DNA of 64,000 nt, from NCBI GenBank assembly GCA_964006375.1, contig OZ023269.1, positions 130,006,809 through 130,070,808 of the forward strand, written 5' to 3'. This document shows positions 26,387-36,421 of the stretch, in pieces (the stretch's first letter is position 1; each line of letters begins with the position of its first letter). The position numbers and the translations under genes were made by a program. The stretch is from Tillus elongatus. Its lineage: Eukaryota > Arthropoda > Insecta > Coleoptera > Cleridae. The notes under the pieces are model-generated. The model was not told the DNA's origin and ran no database searches. It was given only the letters and a program-made list of their open reading frames with translations.

Positions 26387-26523
26387 TAAGTGAAGATTGG
26401 AACCTGTGATGAGTACTGATAAGTACACTTTGAGAACCCAAATCACCATAACACATATTTTAAAGACCTGACGATCGTTTCACTAACAAAGTTAGCGAGC
26501 GCCATCAGAGTATGAAAAATTCT
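26387..26523 (-). mobile_element. Penelope-like terminal fragment with target-site duplication
   Basis: This 137-bp insert matches the left arm of the Penelope element at 55961 (ggaacctgtgatgagtactg, then taagtacac, then acgatcgtttcactaac). It is flanked by 11-bp duplications GAGTACCTTCC (26376-26386) and GAGTATTTTCC (26524-26534), which differ at two bases. The surrounding family R sequence reads through when it is removed. On the minus strand it includes a degenerate hammerhead-like fold (26467-26510). Confidence 0.75.
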
Positions 26524-27343
26524 GAGTATTTTCCTTTTGCAAGTGTTTCGTTAGCAAAGAAAATCAGCTAGTTTTCCCCAAAAATTTTGTGTTTTCTTTC
26601 GAAATTTTTTTATATCCCTCGAAATAACAAACTTATCGCAACCAAATTTGTACCCGGGTTTGCGTAAGTAAATTACGTACCAAAATTTAGATCTGTAGAT
26701 CTAAAGACAAAAAAGTTATAGGCATTTAAAGAAAACGTCAAAGCGATTTGAAACGTCAATATTGGCAACATTTAGGCAAAAAACCTGAAACGAATATGAG
26801 TTACGTAGAGAAAATGTAGCAAGAAGAGTCGTTTGCAAACTCTTAAATTTCAGCTTCAAGTGTAATTGTCCTTTTTACTCAAATCTTTGCAGAAAATTCA
26901 TTTCACATAGACCCTTCCTCTGATGCTTTGTCAGTAGTTTCAATATAGAGTTTATCGTTTAATGTTCTATAGTTTTTTAGCGAATGTTTGTATAAAATAT
27001 TCGTTAATGAGGAGACCACCACTTTTGAATTTTGAAAATATTTCTTCAAATAAGCGAGAACTAGGCTCCATAGAACGATATCCAGGGTTAGTTTCAGTTT
27101 TTATCTGTTTTCATATATACGGGGTGGCACATTTCTACGGTAAATATATCCGTTATTATACAAGATACGAGAACAAATTGTATTTGTTAATTATAGGCTG
27201 TCTTGAGTTGCATCGTATAAAATTAGTTTTACAATCATAAGTTGTTGGTGATACAAATTTTCGTTTTTTTTTTAATAGAACAAACCTTATATTATTGCAT
27301 TTTCCATCGCAATATGGTGCATGTTTGTAATAAAAGAGACCCA

Positions 27344-27652
27344 GGACGCAGCAAGTGCGCTATGGTAGTGAATTTTCATTACATGTTTCAAATTTCAATA
27401 GCTCAATTTGCTATTAACTTACCGTCCGTTGACTAGGTACCAGTTTTTTGGGAACATTTTGACTTTATTTTCGAAAATGTTCCACATTTTCAAACAGTCA
27501 AGTTATTTTGATAAAATATGGTAGATTGCTTGTACTACATAGGTTCTACTGGTAACCAAATTTCATGTCTGCTTTCTTTAAAAGAAAAGGCATTTGCTAT
27601 TAAAAACATTTTAATGAAAATTCACTACCATAACGCACGTGTTACCTCCAGA
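27344..27652 (+). repeat. Family R terminal hairpin unit (309 bp)
   Basis: Left arm ggacgcagcaagtgcgctatgg and right arm ccataacgcacgtgttacctc, the right one with several substitutions. Confidence 0.7.
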
Positions 27653-27653
27653 C

Positions 27654-27950
27654 TTTTTATTTTTTACGTAGGGTAGGGCGCCGTGAGAAAATATTATTTC
27701 GGAAAATGCGCAGCGACTCGCAAAAGTTTGGGAACCACTGACTTCGCGGATTGACTTTTAATTTCGTAAACACATTGTGTATCCTATAATCCTTGTAGAA
27801 TATTATTTTTGGAACAAACTATCGATTGAATACATGTCTAAAGTGACATCAGTATATCTTCTGGGATAGCGTTGCGTTCCTAGCATCCTGTTCCCAAGAG
27901 ATGCCTACTAAATTATTTATTCTTTAGGGTTAAACTGTTGCTTTTCTGTC
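27654..27950. other. Unassigned sequence
   Basis: About 300 bases in which nothing was recognised. Confidence 0.4.
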
Positions 27951-28345
27951 TTATTTTTTGATGTCGGTAGTGTATTTGGAATATTTTATAGCTTTTGGTA
28001 TGAGAATCTCTTTCATTATACATTTGTTTTGAGCTCTGATTTGTATTTGAGTGGTGTTTCTGAAATACACAGCACAGTAAAGTAGGAAAGGTGGTAAAGT
28101 AGACCTCTCAACTTTTTTCACTTGTCCAAGGAATGCATACATTATGTAATACAAAAAAATAACTTCAGAGCTGAATTTTCATTAACTATTAACAGGGTCT
28201 CAAATATTTCCAGTATATCAAAATACTGTCTCAGTTTGGTATACGTAGATGTATTTTCCAGGAACGCAAGCTCTAAGCAATTACATATGTCAAATTTACT
28301 ATTTTTGAATTTGCTAAAAAATACGTCCAATAACGTCATCAATTT
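27951..28345 (-). pseudogene. Possible LINE reverse-transcriptase C-terminal trace
   Basis: The minus-strand frame at 28154-27951 reads VERSTLPPFLLYCAVYFRNT, then RAQNKCIMKEIL. This resembles the block 'L-x-P-x-L-x-Y-x3-[VI]-[FW], then LQ-x-x-QN-[KR]-x-[ML]-[RK]-x-I-L' found after the palm in CR1- or RTE-type LINEs. The upstream frame is shifted. The match is weak and the call tentative. Confidence 0.3.
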
Positions 28346-28719
28346 CTATTATATGGCATTTTCAGTATTTGCAGGAATAAGATCATTCCAATATCTTTGA
28401 ATTTTTCATTGTCATTTAATAGGTATGTTTAAGGTTTTTATCTTCTTTCGCTAGTTAATAGCTAAAACCAATTCGTTAGGCTGTCCAACATATAAGTTTT
28501 TCCAGAAAAAATCAGACAAATATTAACGCTTTTTTGTTAAAATCTGTTAAACAATTTGGACACCTAAATGCTCTAAACTGTACCAAAATTTAAATTGCGT
28601 GGTTAAATGACCCTTTCATTTACATTAATTTGCTACCATAAAACATTCGCTGTTTCAGTACAATAAACTAAACGTAAAACCATTAAAAGGCGACAAAAGT
28701 GCTGGAGATGCTGTTAATC
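28346..28719. other. Unassigned sequence
   Basis: AT-rich sequence with weak likeness to family R (ttacattaatttgctaccat) and no gene. Confidence 0.4.
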
Positions 28720-28852
28720 ATAGTAAAAAATAAAATCACAAGCAAAATTAGTGCAAAATTATGAGTTATTTGGATGAGGATCAGTTCGGATTTAGAACAG
28801 GCCAAGGTAGTAAGAAAGTGGTGCAGACATTGAACATTAAAAGCGAGGCCAC
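28720..28852 (+). pseudogene. RTE-like LINE reverse-transcriptase fragment
   Basis: Two phases together read KNKITSKISAKL and MSYLDEDQFGFRTGQGSKKV. This is the QFGFR-x-G-[RQ]-G motif of RTE-type reverse transcriptases just upstream of the palm. The fragment is cut at about 28852 by a minus-strand LINE insertion. It may belong to the same family as 3480-4125. Confidence 0.5.
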
Positions 28853-29789
28853 TTTTTTTTCACTTAGGGCTCGTCCGCGTCTTTGCGCCTCGATAGCACC
28901 ACAGCCTTTGGCTTATTGTGCATGCCCTTTGTCTTTTCTACTCCACCCATTCCAAAATCACTGTGCCTTGAACTAGTCTGCACAGCAATTGGTAGGGTGA
29001 AGTTTTATATTGCTCTGTCTCCGGTCTAGGCTGTCCGTAGATCAGTTGTCTTTGGCAGGCCAGAGCTTTACACTCGCACAAGATGTGTTGGGCTGATTCC
29101 TTCCCCTCGCCGCAGAGTCTGCATGCAGGTCCTCCTCGAACCGCTCCATTTTATGCAGGTATTTCTTGACAGCCATGTGCCCCGTCAAGAGTCCTGTTAT
29201 GTTCCTGAGCTGTCCTTTGCTAAGATTTAGCAGCTCCACAGCTCTCTTTGAACTGGGTTACTCAATTACTGACTTGCCATGTCTAAGCCCTGGACAGTCT
29301 GCCCAGTATACTTTATGTTCGCTTCTGACCCAGGACTTAATGGATCCCCTGACAGTGCTCTTCGTATATATAAATGGTTCTGATGACCCCCTCATCGCGA
29401 GACTGTCAGCTTTCTCATCGCTTTTGACCCCCCCGTTACCCGGCAGCCAGATGAGGGTGACCTCATTCTGCCCAGGCAGGTCGCTCGTCTCGTCTCGGCA
29501 TCGAGTTACCAGCCTGGAATTTATCTGTGCGCTACTAGGGCCTTAAGAGCTGCCTGGCTGTCTGCGGCTATGAGGATCTGCATGTTGCTGTAGCTCCTCC
29601 TCTTGTTATCTGGCACGCAGTGCAAGATGGCGTACATTTCGGCCACAAAGATCGTTGCATGAGCTCCAAGGAAATGCTGTGAGTTACCCTCCGTCCTTTC
29701 GAATAAACGTCTTCCTCCGTCCCACGTTCCCCACCGGATCCGACCGTAAATCAGACGAGCGCGTCCCTTGGTAAGCCCGGCGTCAAAAA
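28853..29789 (-). pseudogene. R1/LOA-like LINE 3' part, degraded
   Basis: Minus-strand relative of 22572-23513. It keeps the 3' UTR (gggctcgtccgcg on the plus strand), the terminal finger (now frameshifted near 29100-29150), LLTGHMAVKKYLHKMERFEE, the RNase H end and, near 29700, the RNase H start. Several frameshifts and substitutions make it older than the copies at 12635 and 22572. Confidence 0.8.
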
Positions 29790-29940
29790 AGATAGCTTAA
29801 TCTTACAATACAACGCGTGATTTGTTATTTAACGCGAAAGAAAAATCAGTTTTTTTGACAAAAGCTAGATTTTATCAATTAGCTTGTACACACTGTAACG
29901 CATTTCAGATCGGTCGAACTTCTAAGAATTTTAATACAAG
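29790..29940. other. Unassigned spacer
   Basis: Short AT-rich sequence between two minus-strand LINE remnants. Confidence 0.4.
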
Positions 29941-30380
29941 ATGGTTAGGTTAGGTTAGGTTTGTATGTGAGTGGACCATACCGGTCCCTCCACCGCGACC
30001 ATATGGTCTATTGTGGCTCACGCCTAAAAGTCTATATTTCGCCCAACAAAGCCAGCCTCCTACAGATGTCGATAATCTTTGTGGGCGAAAGTTGATCCAG
30101 ATCCTCCAGAGCAAGCTTTATCTTGCCAAAGAGCAGGTATCTAGTCCTGTCCGCTGCCGGACAGGAACACAGTACGTGCTCTGCTGTCTCGTCATTCTCC
30201 ATACACAGCCGGCACTCGGTCTCCTGACCGACCCCAATACGGTGCATGTGGTTTCGCAAGCGGCAGTGTCCTGTATACAGGCCGACTAGAGTTCTCAGTT
30301 GTTGTCTGTTCAACCCTAGAAGCTTTTTAGCCCTTGACCCAGACAGACCATTTATGAAGGCCTTAGAGTGAGCTATTACT
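29941..30380 (-). pseudogene. RNase H-type LINE 3' end with AACCT-repeat tail
   Basis: On the minus strand the frame reads IAHSKAFINGLSGSRAKKLL, then LNRQQLRTLVGLYTGHCRLR, then CRLCMENDETAEHVLCSC (a C-x2-C-x8-H-x3-C finger like that of the other RNase H LINE, but a different family). A 3' UTR of about 85 bases ends in repeated AACCT, seen on the plus strand as ggttaggttaggttaggtt at 29942-29960. Only the C-terminus survives. Confidence 0.75.
29942..29961 (-). repeat. (TTAGG)n-like tract, LINE tail
   Basis: Three to four copies of the arthropod telomere-type unit (ggttaggttaggttaggtt) lie exactly at the 3' end of the minus-strand LINE. The context says tail of a retrotransposon and not a telomere. 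Confidence 0.8.
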
Positions 30381-30439
30381 AGATACAAAGAACATAATTC
30401 TGAACTTAGAAATAGCCACGCTGACAAATCTACACTTAC

Positions 30440-30784
30440 ATTGCAACACGTTAAACAATAACCGTTATAAGTTTTGCATAAACTGGTTTATTAAGAAATT
30501 GTACCTTTGTTGTTCGTTGTTAGCGTTATCACATAACGGATTAATAATTAGCGTGGTACTTAATAAATAAATGTTCTTTATTGAACATATAATGGATGCT
30601 TTGAAACGTTCGGCTTCACGAAATCACTGTAGAACTTAGAACATAGAATAATACTGTCTTGGGTTGCAATAAACTGATTTCAGTAAATTATTTTAAAACT
30701 TTGGAATGACATGTTAGAAATAACGGGATTGAACTAACTTGAATTCTTAGAAAAAACTAAAGTAAATTTAATTAGCAACCTAAA
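30440..30784. other. Unassigned sequence
   Basis: About 340 AT-rich bases between two copies of the same LINE family. Nothing was recognised. Confidence 0.4.
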
Positions 30785-31500
30785 ATGTTTGGTTAGTTTC
30801 CCGATCTGGGAACAAGCACATATGGGAGCAGCACCGATGCAAGAATATCATGTAGCCTCGGAAAGTATGCAACCATACACCAGGCAAAAGTGTATATCGT
30901 CGAGATACGTGCAAGGGAGATTATACAAAACCATTTTTTTTTGTTCCCTCAGGGCTCGTCCGCGGCCTTGCCGCCCCGATAGCACCGCAACCAGCACCGC
31001 AACCATACAAAACCATTACACACACATGATCGAACTAGAAACTGTGCTGGTGATATCCTCATGCACAGATGGAAGGACAACCCAACAATGGAAAAATCTG
31101 CCGGGATTAGCACATTCTAAGGGCTTCACTAATGGCCTTTTAAAGTCAGAGGCTAAAAAATTTCTAGAGCTAAACAGACAAGGACTGTGAACTCTGGTCG
31201 ACTTGTATATAGGACACGGCCGCTTGTGTCACCACATGCACAGAATTGGGGTCGGCCAAGAAGCCAAGTACCGGCTGTGTATGGAGAGTGATGAAACAGT
31301 GTGCAATGTTCCTGTCCGTCTGCGGACAGAACAAGACACAACTTGCACCAGAAGATTTAGATTAACTTTTGCCCACAAACATTATCGACCTCTGTAAAAG
31401 GCTGAAGTTGTTGGGTAAAATATAAGACAATTAGGGGTAGCATACAATAAACCTTAAGGTCGCAATGGAGGGACCGTTATGGGCCACTTACAACATAATC
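30785..31500 (+). pseudogene. RNase H-type LINE, second copy, plus strand
   Basis: It starts inside RNase H (SLGKYATIHQAKVYIVEIRA, where FQAE is expected, so the catalytic Glu is lost), continues with LPGLAHSKGFTNGLLKSEAK, a TGA at about 31188, then HMHRIGVGQEAKYRLCMESD, and ends in a UTR like that at 29960 (caatggagggaccgttatgg). The tail aatccaacccaacataaaa is a decayed form of the AACCT tail. A 69-bp LINE scrap is inserted at 30936. Confidence 0.75.
30936..31004 (-). mobile_element. Extremely 5'-truncated LINE insert (69 bp)
   Basis: It consists of the last bases of the R1/LOA-like LINE in reverse (gttccctcagggctcgtccg on the plus strand) with its A tail read as T8. It is flanked by a perfect 13-bp duplication ATACAAAACCATT at 30923-30935 and 31005-31017. 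The last 12 bases (agcaccgcaacc) are doubled. Confidence 0.9.
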
Positions 31501-31554
31501 CAACCCAACATAAAATTGTGCTATAAGAGGTGATAAAGAAATATATTTATTAAG

Positions 31555-31704
31555 ATGAAGAAGGCAATTTTCTTGGGTATATGCTACGCAATAATTACTT
31601 TCTCACAACAAAACTTTGAGGACACATACTTGGAGAAAAGACAGGTCAAGAAGGAAACCTATGGAAGTGTGGGCACAATCGATCAATTGCCAAAGCTTCA
31701 CTAA
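31555..31704 (+). CDS. Candidate short secreted-peptide reading frame (49 aa)
   Basis: An ATG opens a 49-codon frame that begins MKKAIFLGICYAIITFS, a plausible signal peptide with a short positive start and a hydrophobic core. It continues QQNFEDTYLEKR, where KR is a dibasic processing-type site, and ends at a TAA. The codon preceding ATG is not special, but aaatatatttattaag sits just upstream. It lies outside recognised transposon sequence, right after a LINE tail. I do not recognise a family. It could be a first exon, a small peptide gene, or chance. Confidence 0.3.
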   Translation: MKKAIFLGICYAIITFSQQNFEDTYLEKRQVKKETYGSVGTIDQLPKLH

Positions 31705-32195
31705 AATAAACATAATTGCTGGAGAGAGACAGTCAGGGTTCCGACGTCAAGGAGACATGGCCGCTAAACAGCGATGGTAAATGATAATCATGTGACCGCC
31801 ATTCTCTAACGCCCCTAAGTTTTTTGCAAAGTGTTACTTGCTCTAATTTTTGAAAGGCTAATCCACATCCTAAAAGTGTTGAATTTCTCATTTGAATTAG
31901 CAGAATACACCTATAATAAGCACACAAGTTCACTACAAGAGGCTGAAGTGCGTGGTATCCTGATAGAGGTTTGATAAACATTTAATTCTTTCGCAATAAA
32001 TTTTCTGTTGGTGTACACACGTACTCACGTAGCCTCTATGTCACCGGAAATAATTCTTGTAAACAAACCATATATTTGCAAATAACAATAATGTGGATTT
32101 CTAGAAGGAATTACCAGAAATAAATTTGTTTCAAGCAATAATGTATAACATATAGTGTGGGTGTGAAAATATATTTTTCTTTACTAGCTTTAATC
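31705..32195. other. Unassigned sequence
   Basis: About 490 bases without recognised coding or repeat content. The 82-codon minus frame here shows no motif. Confidence 0.4.
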
Positions 32196-32929
32196 AAAGA
32201 AAGTCTGGACGCAGCAAGCACGTTATGGTAGTGAATTTTCATAAAAATATTTTTAATCGCAGATATGTTTTTTAATGGAAGCAGGCATCAAATTTGACTA
32301 AAAATTTTTTACACAAATATCTGCTAAAATAATACATACAATTCAAATTATATACCTAATCTGTAATTAATGGAAAATGAAATAATTTGTTTCCACGAAA
32401 ATCTATTAAAACCTTATTTTCAATGAATTTCGTTTAAAAAATGTTCCATCAATTAAATAATTTTTCAAAAAAAATCGCAACAACCGTTTCTTTAAAGAAA
32501 ATTCATTAAATCCATTTATAAGAAAATTTGCCATTAAAAGAACATTTTGTACAAGAAAATTAGCTAATAGAAATAAATCAAATAAATTAAAAAGTATTAA
32601 AAATCTGATCTAAATACAGAACTAGATACTTTTTCTGAGGCTTCACAGAGAAAATTCTTTTGTCTGTGGATGCTGTAAAAATTGAATCCGGTTGTAGAGA
32701 AGAAAACAAGCTCTTCTCATGTCACAAATCTCTACGATTTTGCCAACTAAGGGCAACAACAGCTACTATTAAACTTCAATTGAAAGTCTTAAAAGTGTAT
32801 ATCTTTCATTTTAAACTTTTAACAAAGTCGCTAAAAAATATATTAGAATCACACAATCTGATCAGATACCGTTAAAAAGGAATCAAAGACGAAAAAAAGT
32901 AAAAAAAAAGTAAAAGGAGAAATTCAGGC

Positions 32930-32999
32930 AACGGTGATATCTGAACTCGCGTCCCTTCGCTCATCATACAGGCATCCTAACCATTACACCACGTAAGGC
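32930..32999 (-). repeat. tRNA-like block in family R (best first-type copy)
   Basis: On the minus strand the A-box-like cgtggtgtaatggttaggat, gatgagcgaagggacgcg and the B-box-like GAGTTCAGATATC are spaced as in a Glu-type tRNA. The box B departs from consensus. Confidence 0.6.
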
Positions 33000-33638
33000 T
33001 TCTGGAAAACTGCAACAAAGAAAGGTAGATAACCGATAATGCTCTTAAGTTATTTATTTGTAATATATAAGGTCACCAGAGGCCGATTTTGCAGTTATTT
33101 TAACACATGAGAAGAGTAGTATAAATCTAGAACATTCTAATACATATTTTATGCGAAATTCTCCATTCATAAACCGCAATAGTTATACTAATTTTCACGT
33201 TTCAGATCTGCAGTTTGACATTTACAGGAGAAAAATTATAAAATTTTCAAAGTAATCTTTCTGGTACTTCTTTTTGCGCCATGAAAAGATAAACGTTGTG
33301 TGTAATATTTAACAAATTTTGTTTGATACATACAATATTTTGTTATTGCGTGTTCTCTGACTTTTACTGGCACTAAAATTTGACTTCATTAAGTGTCTAT
33401 AACTTTTTTTCGAGCCCTAAATTTTGGTACAGAGTTTGGTGTTTAAAATATACACCAGCTTGGTTTCCATAGCTCTGTTATTTCCGGAGATATGAATTTT
33501 TTCCAAAAGAAAACCTAAAATTTTTCCAGAAAAACTGGTCCGATTTTCCTGGATAACGAACTTATCCAAGTCACTTGCAAAAAGAATTTACTCACCAAAT
33601 TTTATTAAAATCGGCCTTTTATTTTTTAGTTATCGGTG

Positions 33639-33769
<131 letters not shown>

Positions 33770-33905
33770 TAAACATATAAAAATTGAAACTGACCCTGAA
33801 GATGGGTTCTAGGGGGGTTGGCTTGCGTTTATTTGAAGAAAGTTTTTCAAAATTCAAAGGCCAGGATCTCCTCATTAGTAATTTTTTTTACAGAAAATTC
33901 ATTAG

Positions 33906-34458
33906 ATGCATAGATACTGGTATATTAATATTGTAACACCAGCACGTCTAGTTTGATCAATTAAACCCTGAAAGCTTACCTCTATTTAACTTCTGAGTAA
34001 TTAGAGCTTACAATCCTCTACATCTGATCCCTACATGAACTAAAAAAATGTCGCATGGCAGTAAATCATAAATTCAAAACTCATTACAGCAAACTGAAGT
34101 ATATTAATGTTTTAGCGGATGAAATTTCATTAATGCAAAACTTGCGTAACTTCATTTCATCGTACAGTGCTTATAAACATCGCAAACTAATAAAATGTTG
34201 CAAAGTCACGTACTAGGAATATCACTAGATATACAGGATTATCTCAAAATGCCAAAGAGTTCTGTCTTGTTCAATTTTCAGCAACTTTGCGTCATTTTAA
34301 ACCCAAAGACAGCAGCTGATGTATAGCTGGGAAACCGTTCCAAAGACAACCTTAGCTATTTTAAATTAGATTCGGAAAGGTACAGTTTGCTCAACAGTTG
34401 AAAATAAAACAAAAAGCAGACTTACCCAAAAACCACAAAAATAATAACAGATGTATGC
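33906..34458. other. Unassigned sequence, possibly Penelope-derived
   Basis: No coding frame is recognised. Its right end joins the hammerhead-like motif, so part of it may be Penelope 3' region on the minus strand. Confidence 0.35.
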
Positions 34459-34501
34459 GCTAGATACGTATTTCGACAACGAAGTTGTCTTTATCAGTAG
34501 C
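34459..34501 (-). ncRNA. Hammerhead-ribozyme-like fold
   Basis: On the minus strand the order is GCTA, CTGA (34497-34494), linker TAAA, stem-loop GACAAC-TTC-GTTGTC, GAAA (34474-34471), palindrome ATACGTAT, C at the cleavage position, and TAGC. Stem I (GCTA/TAGC) and stem II (6 bp) are perfect and the C17 position is canonical. The four-base linker lacks the conserved G8. No adjoining Penelope coding sequence survives. Confidence 0.45.
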
Positions 34502-34573
34502 TGTCGATAAACTAACTGCATGGGCAGAATTTTCCTATTTATATGCCTAAACTATACTCTAAAAATTATTTAA

Positions 34574-34729
34574 TCCAGATGATGCAAAACCGGATGATGA
34601 TTCAATACTAGATGATGCAATACTGGATGATGAAATACCTGATTATGCAACACCGCATGATGCAATATCAGATGCCTCAATACCAGATGATGTAACAACG
34701 GATGCCGTAACACCAGGTCACGTAATTCA
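34574..34729. repeat. 15-bp minisatellite, ten units
   Basis: Ten degenerate copies of ccagatgatgcaata follow one another, one with a 3-bp insertion. Because 15 is a multiple of three, both strands stay open (a DDAIP-like pentapeptide on the plus strand, HHLVL-like on the minus strand). The frames are by-products. Confidence 0.9.
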
Positions 34730-34794
34730 AGGGCTATTGTTGTGTGTGTGTGTCGACTGCCGACCTCCTTTTTTTTGTCACCCATTCTTAGAAC

Positions 34795-35990
34795 AAGTCT
34801 ATGGAACAACACGGTGAATCCCAGATTGTTGCTCTAGACATATCCAAAGCATTCGACCAGGTCTGGCACGCAGCGCTGCTCAATAAACTCCCGGCCTATG
34901 GCCTACCACCAAAACTCTGTATGTGGACAGCAAATTTCCTCTCCAACAGGAGCATATCTGTTGTTGTGGACGGCCATTTCTCTAAACTGTATCCAATTAA
35001 TGCAGGAGTTCCTCAAGGTTCAGTTTTAGCCCCTACTTTGTTTCTTCTCCACATGAATGACCTCCTCTCGAGCACATCCAACCCAGTTCACAGTTACGCG
35101 GACGACAGCACCCTCCACTCAAATATACAATATTCTAGGCCTGTCTCTTTAGCCCAATTAGATGAGGATCGCAGACTCATGGAGGGTTCTGTCTCCGTGG
35201 ATCTCCAAAAAAATATTAGACTGGGGAAGTAGAAATCTTGTACAATTCAATCTCACCAAATCTCAGTCTTGCTTTCTTTCTCATAAGAGATACGCCAGCC
35301 CTAGACCCATCACATTGAACGACCAAGTTATTCAAAGTAATGAGTCCTTTTCTCGTGTAGGCATTTCTGTGGATCGAAATCTTAATTGGCACCAACATGT
35401 CACATCAATTGCAGAAGCGGCTGCTAAGAAATTAGGTTTCCTCTTCCGGGCTCGCAAATACTTTTCACCAGCTAATCTCTATACCTTATGTACTTCACAA
35501 ATAAGGCCAAACCTCGAATACTGCTCCCACTTTTGGGGTGCCGCTGCCGCTTCTACACTCGCTATCCTGGACTCCATTCAAAAGAGAGCTATACGTCTCA
35601 TCGGTGACCCTACCCTCACCCAAAGGCTGCCATCCCTTGCCCCCGACGTGCCGTTGGTGACCTCTCTCTCTTTTATAGATATCTGCACGGGCTCTGCTCA
35701 GAGAAGCTTTCCTCCATAGTTCCCCCACCTGCTGCCCCCAACAGATCTACCAGGGAAACAGAGAGAATGCACCCTTTTACTGTCCAGGTCACCATACTTA
35801 GAACATCTTGTTATGCCCGCTCTTTTGTCCCAAGGACTTCCAAGTTGTGGAATTCCTTGCCGGCACATGTTTTTCCTTCTCCTCCGAACCTCCAAACCTT
35901 TAAGTCCAGAATTAACAAGCTGCCTCTTTCCTCCTTGTCAACACCCACGGTACGATAGTATTTAGGCTGTAAGTCGTCGTGGTGTGTTGT
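34795..35990 (+). pseudogene. Jockey/CR1-like LINE, reverse-transcriptase half
   Basis: The longest copy of this family's 3' half. It encodes VALDISKAFDQVWHAALLNK (motif A Asp), SISVVVDGHFSKLYPINAGV, PQGSVLAPTLFLL, HSYADDSTLHS (catalytic YADD), then after a frameshift near 35220 NLTKSQSCFLSHKRYASP, FLFRARKYFSPANLYTL, RPNLEYCSHFWGAA, KRAIRLIGDPTLTQRLPS, and after another near 35640 [17 protein letters not shown]. There is no RNase H. The 3' end is gtggtgtgttgttgaaatta. It is inactive, with endonuclease missing and two frameshifts. Confidence 0.85.
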
Positions 35991-35999
35991 TGAAATTAA

Positions 36000-36160
36000 A
36001 AACGCCCAACCGGTTGTATCGATGTTGAAAGAATCCATGGATTATTTCATGCTATTTCAAAAAGTGCTGAACTAACGGAACCCAGTCTACAGAGAATCGA
36101 ACCAATGATCCTTGGGGGTGTAGGCACACGTTCTTGCCACTGGACCAACGAGGCTGCTAT
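36000..36160 (-). repeat. tRNA-derived SINE, partial
   Basis: On the minus strand the head has cctcgttggtccagtggcaa (A-box-like) and B box GGTTCGATTCTC. The body is truncated near 36000 at the end of the preceding LINE. Confidence 0.6.
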
Positions 36161-36313
36161 TTAATAATGATTTAATGATAATATATGTCTAAGATAATGT
36201 TGACTGTATGCTTCTTTTTTGGAAGATGACCAATAGGACTTGCAAACTGCAATCAAGATAAACTAGATTGAATAAGGCCTATCTGAATGTGAAGTTGTTG
36301 ATGACAGAAATAA

Positions 36314-36421
36314 GTCTGGACGCAGAAAGTGCGTTATGGTCGTAAATTTTCATAAAAAGGTTTTTAATAACAAATATGTTTTTTTTTAGAAAGCAGGCAT
36401 GAAATTTGGTTACTAGTATAA
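36314..36421 (-). repeat. Family R terminus only
   Basis: About 108 bp of the outer end (gtctggacgcagaaagtgcg through gaaatttggttactagtata), cut by a minus-strand LINE at about 36422. Confidence 0.7.

Larger units (their letters stand above)
25691..27653 (+). repeat. Family R copy, plus strand
   Basis: Contains module A right flank (without the TA array), a tRNA-like block (26130-26215), a Penelope fragment (26387-26523), second body, a TA-less aatgaggagaccaccac module, and the hairpin unit 27344-27652 ending taacgcacgtgttacctcca. Confidence 0.75.

Noticed and set aside
29942..29961. A telomere or interstitial telomeric block
   Set aside because: Only three to four units, placed exactly at the 3' end of a LINE with a related tail at its sister copy.
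34570..34812. Histidine-rich 80-residue protein on the minus strand
   Set aside because: It is the 15-bp minisatellite read backwards.
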